Below are positions 60,481 to 64,000 of a stretch of 64,000 bases of DNA, in pieces (the first letter of the stretch is position 1; each line of letters starts with the position of its first letter). The DNA lies in NCBI RefSeq assembly GCF_045863935.1, contig NZ_BTVP01000019.1:4981-68980 (forward strand). Direction: 5' to 3'. The stretch is from Parvibaculum sp045863935 (lineage in GTDB: Bacteria > Pseudomonadota > Alphaproteobacteria > Parvibaculales > Parvibaculaceae). Below the pieces are notes generated by a model, which saw nothing but the letters and a program-made list of their open reading frames with translations, ran no database searches and had not been told where the DNA came from. The position numbers were made by a program, and so were the translations under genes.

Positions 60481-60536
60481 TCCCCGCCGGGGACAAGCAC
60501 CTGGCCACTGTCATCGGAATGTCACGCAACTGTCAC
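60481..60536 (+). repeat. Pho-box-like triple heptamer with adjacent hairpin, copy 3
   Basis: TCCCCGCCGGGGA (60481-60493) then CTGTCAT-4-ATGTCAC-4-CTGTCAC at 60508, 60519 and 60530. Copies 2 and 3 lie in a 500-base gap before the small gene at 60803 and face it. The rest of that gap shows no gene. Confidence 0.65.
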
Positions 60537-60802
60537 AATGGCGAATGCGCATTCCACCACGGATGGAGGCGGCGGGGATAATCCGCCCTGCCTTCGCCCG
60601 CCCTGCCCTCGCGCAGGCGAGCGGCGGAAAATAATCCCCGTGGCTTTCGAGCACTCCGGAGAGGCGCAGAGAAAACTTGTTGAGAATTCGCCGCGGAAGC
60701 GAGCGACGGGTCCGAATACGGAAGGACCGCATTGCGCCAAAAGCAATCTTTCGCCCTTGGCGGTCGAAGTCTATTCTCTTCCCAGGACAATGGATGGAAG
60801 CC

Positions 60803-61078
60803 ATGAGCGACGCAGTCGGACCCGGCGATCTTGTTCTTTGCGTCAATGCCGCCCCGAACCATGTGACGGGCATGCCGGTGCCTCTACAGGCCGGAGAGAC
60901 CTACCGCGTTCTCGCCGTCATGGAATTTGCCTGCCCATGCGGGCGTTCCGATGCGCTGCTGGATGTCGGCGTCGATTTCGCGTGGTGCCAGACCCGCTTC
61001 CGTCTCCTGCCCAAACCCAAGATGGAGAGCAAACCCCGGCGCGTTTCGGCACCCAAGGAGAACGAGAGGGTTCGCTGA
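60803..61078 (+). CDS. small hypothetical protein
   Basis: A 91-residue product from ATG at 60803 (GGAAG six bases upstream; an ATG nine bases earlier is the alternative). VGPGDLVLCVNAAPN, PLQAGETYRVLAVMEFACPCG and DFAWCQTRFRLLPKPK suggest a small beta domain with four cysteines (one in LCV, a CPC, one in WCQ). Similar GDLVVCV...GxxYRV...FRxL proteins occur in alphaproteobacterial chromosomes and phages; function unknown. Preceded by the two Pho-box-like repeats. Confidence 0.6.
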   Translation: MSDAVGPGDLVLCVNAAPNHVTGMPVPLQAGETYRVLAVMEFACPCGRSDALLDVGVDFAWCQTRFRLLPKPKMESKPRRVSAPKENERVR

Positions 61079-61224
61079 ACAGCCGGCGAAGGTCTCACCG
61101 AACGGCCCAGATGCGCAATGAGCGGACGGCCGGAATGGAACGGGCCGGCTTTAGCTGCAATAGCCTTCGTCAATTCCCGAGACCGGCGGCTCAACGCAAA
61201 GTCGCTTGAGACCGGCGAGATGTT

Positions 61225-61440
61225 TTGCATCGACATGACCCATCCTGTCGAGATGCGGCCTTCGCGGTGGCGGCGGGCATTGCGCCCGACATCGCGGAAG
61301 GCGCGCGGGCGAGCGTCGAGGCGCATCTCGACCTGCTCTCGCCGGAGGAGGACGAGCGCGTGCTGCGCGAGGCGGGGTTTTCCGGCGTGACGATGTTTTA
61401 TGCGGCGTTCACCTGGCGCGGCTGGGTGAGGTATGCGTGA
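61225..61440 (+). pseudogene. 3' fragment of a SAM-dependent methyltransferase gene
   Basis: The frame ends HLDLLSPEEDERVLREAGFSGVTMFYAAFTWRGWVRYA (cores LLSPEEDERVLREAGF and FYAAFTWRGWV), the normal C-terminus of a class I SAM methyltransferase family. No SAM-binding GxGxG part is found upstream in any frame, so only the last about 50 codons remain. It marks a deletion or insertion scar at the edge of the retron region. Confidence 0.6.
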
Positions 61441-61470
61441 GGGGGAGAGAGTGGCGGAAAAAGGTTTAGG

Positions 61471-61498
61471 CACGCAGAGGCGCAGAGACGCGGAGAAG
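61471..61498. repeat. degenerate GCAGAG-type short repeat
   Basis: CGCAGAGG, CGCAGAGAC and GCGGAGAAG follow one another. This kind of intergenic repeat is scattered through many bacterial genomes. From 61499 to 61611 I see no gene. Confidence 0.5.
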
Positions 61499-61611
61499 GT
61501 TTGTTGGCGCGTCGCGGCGGGGGGAGAACTTGATCCGTATACGGCGGAACTTCAGTGCGCCGGGTGCGGACAAAGACCCTGCATGTTGGCGCTGACCTTG
61601 GCGACACGTAA

Positions 61612-63192
61612 CTATTCAGCGAGCCAATCATTCAGCATCTCGATGCGGACAGCGAAATCACGTCCTTCATCCGGCCCACCCTTATGAATGATTCCTGTGA
61701 CCTTATCATCGCAATTGAGGAGAGGGCCTCCAGACATGCCTTGCGACAGCTTCTGCGTCACTTCGACTAGCTTGACCCCACCCTTGACCGGGAGCGAACT
61801 CACCGCCCCATCTCGCACGTTGAGTGCGTCGCCGGGGCCAAAGTCTGGATAACCCAATGCGACTAAAGTGTCAGCGACTGCAATAGGGCGGGTTGAGCGC
61901 TCGAGTTCAAAATACTCGGTGGTCGGTATAGCGTGCTTAAGAATTGCTAGATCGCGAGCCGCATCGCGCTTGAGCACTGTCGCCACGAACCTGTTGGCAG
62001 GTTTGCTTGGGTGGTAGACTTCGACTGCCTCCGCTCCTTCGACGCAATGGGCAGCGGTCACCAAGCCGACATCCTTGAGAAAGAAGGCGCTGCCTTGAGC
62101 CATATCACCCTCGAAATGCTCCACAACCCATACGGCCCGGTCGCGGATTTCGGCCGCAGTCGGCGCCACCTCAATCTTGCGTTCCGGGAAGCTGTTGGAG
62201 AATCGGACTGCGACGGCTCGAAACACGGGATCCGATTGACCGCGGATATGCCGAAGCCAAGAAATTTTCCCTTCGATATAATTGCCAAGGTCAGATGTGC
62301 CGCTGTATTCGGTCTCGAATTTTTTCTGTGCACCTGCTTTTCCCAATGTCTCCACTGAATGGAGCGTCGCCCGAATATTCCGGACATACCGACGATCCAC
62401 ATTGAGTAGCTCGTTGACTTTGAGTCCCGTAACCATCCGCCGAGAATGCCGATCGGCGTAGTGCACTTTGTCAGGATTTATTGTGAATCCATTGGTGGTA
62501 ACTATAACGCGCAGTGCCGGGACAAGGACATCCGGTGCGCAATGCCCCGGCGATGGCACCGATCCTTGAAAAAGCGCCGCCATAGACTGGTAGCTTGAAA
62601 AAGTTATGTCGTCGGCGTAGCGGGTATAAATACAGCGCACTCCCTTTGCAAAGGCAAGTAGCTGCTTATCCAAGCGAAAACAGATCATGTTGGAAAGAAC
62701 AGGACTGGTCGGCGCGCCTTGGGGCAGGTGAGCGTTGCTACAACATATTCTTGCAACGATGCTCGACGCACCGCTATCTATACCAAGAGATTCAAGAACG
62801 CCAACTACCCGTTTTTCAGTGATCGATGGGAAGAAGTCCTTCAGATCGATGTTAAGTACAGAGCGCTTCCGCAGGTGCGCGCGCGCGTTGGTCTTCACTG
62901 ACTTCCCGGCAACAAAACCGTGGACAGGATTTCGTACTCGATAGAGTTGATCGAGGAGCAGAGCAATCTTCCGTTGCAGATATTTGAGACGCTTGTCCGG
63001 TGCGCTGATAGTCCTCGTCTTGCCTTTCCCTTTGGCGATCTCGAACTGGTGATACATGTGCTCTCGAAACCACCAAATTTTTTTCAGCTCCTCCGCTGAC
63101 ATTCCGAGATAGGTAAGGAGGGCGTCCTCACTCCCCAGCTCAGGAGGGATCGGGAGATAGACAGTGGTGGGTCCAAACGGGTTCGATGGCAC
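61612..63192 (-). CDS. retron-type reverse transcriptase fused to a trypsin-like serine protease
   Basis: A 526-residue two-domain protein. RT part (about 1-335): motif A IDLKDFFPSI (Asp116), motif B LPQGAPTSPVLSNM, motif C YADD (192-195), and the two retron-specific marks NAxxH (NARAH, 102-106, after GFVAGKSVKT) and VTG (254-256). Protease part (about 350-526): a chymotrypsin/trypsin-fold domain with the full triad His382 (LVTAAHC), Asp414 (RDLAIL) and Ser487 (GMSGGP). I choose GTG at 63192 because GGAGGGGAGG lies just before it; that ribosome site overlaps the a2 arm of the candidate retron RNA. Base composition is lower in GC than neighbours, so it was probably acquired. Known retrons act in phage defence with an effector; here the protease is the likely effector, which is inference. 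Confidence 0.9.
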   Translation of the reverse strand: MPSNPFGPTTVYLPIPPELGSEDALLTYLGMSAEELKKIWWFREHMYHQFEIAKGKGKTRTISAPDKRLKYLQRKIALLLDQLYRVRNPVHGFVAGKSVKTNARAHLRKRSVLNIDLKDFFPSITEKRVVGVLESLGIDSGASSIVARICCSNAHLPQGAPTSPVLSNMICFRLDKQLLAFAKGVRCIYTRYADDITFSSYQSMAALFQGSVPSPGHCAPDVLVPALRVIVTTNGFTINPDKVHYADRHSRRMVTGLKVNELLNVDRRYVRNIRATLHSVETLGKAGAQKKFETEYSGTSDLGNYIEGKISWLRHIRGQSDPVFRAVAVRFSNSFPERKIEVAPTAAEIRDRAVWVVEHFEGDMAQGSAFFLKDVGLVTAAHCVEGAEAVEVYHPSKPANRFVATVLKRDAARDLAILKHAIPTTEYFELERSTRPIAVADTLVALGYPDFGPGDALNVRDGAVSSLPVKGGVKLVEVTQKLSQGMSGGPLLNCDDKVTGIIHKGGPDEGRDFAVRIEMLNDWLAE

Positions 63193-63306
63193 GAGGCCTC
63201 CCCTCCAATCACGCCAGCGCATCGAAACGTACCGGCGCGCATGACATATCCAGACATTAGCTCTTACGCCGCAGTTGCTACAGCGCGTATGCGAGGGGAG
63301 ACCTCG
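63192..63306 (-). ncRNA. candidate retron msr-msd RNA
   Basis: Directly upstream of the RT start. The ends form a 14-base stem with one G-U: CGAGGUCUCCCCUC (63306-63293, a1) and GAGGGGAGGCCUCG (63205-63192, a2). Inside are a 5' hairpin (ACGCGC/GC(G)GCGU, 63288-63266, msr-like) and a 12-base stem with one mismatch closing UUUCGA (63239-63210, msd-like). Length 115 nt and order msr-msd-RT are as in known retrons. The branching guanosine is not assigned. Confidence 0.7.
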
Positions 63307-63684
63307 AAGAAAAAGTCTATCAACTCACCGCTGCGTTATCCAGCACACTTATGTAGCTCTACCGTACCTTCGGCATACGGATGGTATTGTATGAAGCGGC
63401 TTTCTCGTTCGAATAGGTAAACGGAGCAGCGATAAAAATACACCTAGTACCACAATGCCGAATGATGGCTTCGGGTTGGAAGCGGATTGTGTCGACGCGG
63501 GTGGGATTCGTTTGCTGCGACCTGGATTGGATCGCGGGAATTCCTGCTTTCTCCCTGCGCTGCTACGCAGCTTCGGGAGACAGGTCGCCGGGATGAGACC
63601 TTGTTTTTTTGAGCGGCGCGAGGGGTGCGGGCGCCCCCGCCCCCGCCCCAAACGGCTTGCAGCCGTTTGACTGCCCTTCGCTGT
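63307..63684. other. region upstream of the retron without a recognised gene
   Basis: About 380 bases, AT-richer at 63320-63460 (room for the retron promoter) and GC-rich after 63600. Short open frames have no features. Confidence 0.4.
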
Positions 63685-63900
63685 GCTCCGGGCGTTCGAC
63701 ACTCGAAAAGGTCCCCCGGACCTTTTCGCTCGCTTGCGCGAGACGTTCCTCACCCCCGAGGGGAGGGTGGGAGACATATGCGCTCCGGGCGTTCGACACT
63801 CGAAAAGGTCCCCCGGACCTTTTCGCTCGCTTGCGCGAGACGTTCCTCACCCCCGTGGGGAGGGTGGGGAAAATATGTGCTTTCGGCGTTCAGTATACGG
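63685..63900. repeat. tandem 97-bp repeat (two copies plus a degenerate third start)
   Basis: Units begin at 63685 and 63782 with GCTCCGGGCGTTCGACACTC and are nearly identical; a degenerate third begins at 63879. Each contains the perfect inverted repeat AAAAGGTCC-3-GGACCTTTT and a small stem CTCGC/GCGAG. The frames through it give repeated peptides but look non-coding. Confidence 0.8.
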
Positions 63901-63904
63901 AAGA

Positions 63905-63922
63905 CACCGGCTTTCGCCGGTG
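63905..63922. repeat. short palindrome
   Basis: CACCGGC-TTTC-GCCGGTG, a perfect 7-base stem of the kind found in dispersed extragenic palindromes. The remaining bases to 64000 hold no recognisable gene. Confidence 0.6.
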
Positions 63923-64000
63923 CAGGCGTGGATGGCCCGCATGACGCCACTGCTGTCCGGTTTAATTTTCAATCCCGAATTTAACCGTCATGACCCGGCC

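Noticed and set aside
63685..63900. Possible CRISPR array
   Set aside because: The unit is 97 bases repeated head to tail with no spacers and no cas genes nearby.

Overview
This 64-kb window comes from a GC-rich alphaproteobacterium. The gene set (SigF/NrsF-type ECF pair, NasT/ANTAR nitrate control, DUF3008, Baeyer-Villiger-type monooxygenase, aromatic meta-cleavage genes, many TetR-controlled efflux operons) suits a hydrocarbon- or aromatics-degrading Hyphomicrobiales lineage such as Parvibaculum; that genus is an inference from gene content only. I see no rRNA, tRNA or CRISPR array.

Region 1 (1-19.3 kb): a TauE/SafE gene (with a 10-N gap) and dusA, followed by about 17.8 kb with the layout of a genomic island inserted in the 5' end of dusA. 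The first 15 codons and upstream region of dusA recur, diverged but gap-free, at 19190-19316, as expected for an attL/attR pair. The cargo fits metal and oxidative stress: CusBA-type RND efflux with a Cys/Met/His-rich periplasmic protein, a bufferin-type metallophore (DUF2282) with DoxX but without its modifying enzymes, a SigF-like sigma factor with its NrsF-type membrane anti-sigma, a histidine kinase, a peroxiredoxin and an AhpD-like protein, plus a patatin lipoprotein, an NrtS-like protein and a TetR regulator. No integrase is recognisable.

Region 2 (19.3-30.4 kb): an SDR, a GSA-aminomutase-like aminotransferase, a PfkB sugar kinase, a class II aldolase and a TetR regulator around a perfect 16-bp operator-like palindrome (a carbon catabolic cluster of unknown substrate). 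Then a complete tripartite HAE-type RND efflux operon (adaptor, pump, outer-membrane lipoprotein, TetR) preceded by a 9-3-9 inverted repeat.

Region 3 (30.4-41.9 kb): nitrate assimilation on the minus strand: nasT, a leader with three AAUGGC-hexaloop hairpins and an overlapping intrinsic terminator (an ANTAR-type antitermination target), an outer-membrane porin, nrtA-nrtB-nrtD, nirB, nirD, nasA; mobA lies upstream. NasS is not in the window.

Region 4 (42.0-50.4 kb): an aromatic ring-cleavage operon (Rieske dioxygenase alpha and beta, dihydrodiol dehydrogenase, extradiol dioxygenase, C-C hydrolase, hydratase, acetaldehyde dehydrogenase, aldolase) ending in an AraC regulator. No dedicated ferredoxin or reductase is present.

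Region 5 (50.7-61.1 kb): DUF3008 protein; a TetR-RND/MMPL-LolA-like-beta-barrel operon; a BVMO-like flavoprotein; OmpW; MltF; a small hypothetical. Three copies of a repeat consisting of a GC hairpin plus three CTGTCAT-like heptamers at 11-bp spacing (Pho-box-like) lie here.

Region 6 (61.2-64.0 kb): lower-GC, mobile-looking. It carries a methyltransferase fragment, GCAGAG-type repeats, and a retron: a reverse transcriptase (NAxxH, YADD, VTG motifs) fused to a trypsin-like protease with intact H-D-S triad, preceded by a 115-nt candidate msr-msd RNA bounded by 14-bp inverted repeats. A tandem 97-bp repeat closes the window. The retron and the dusA island are the most interesting finds.
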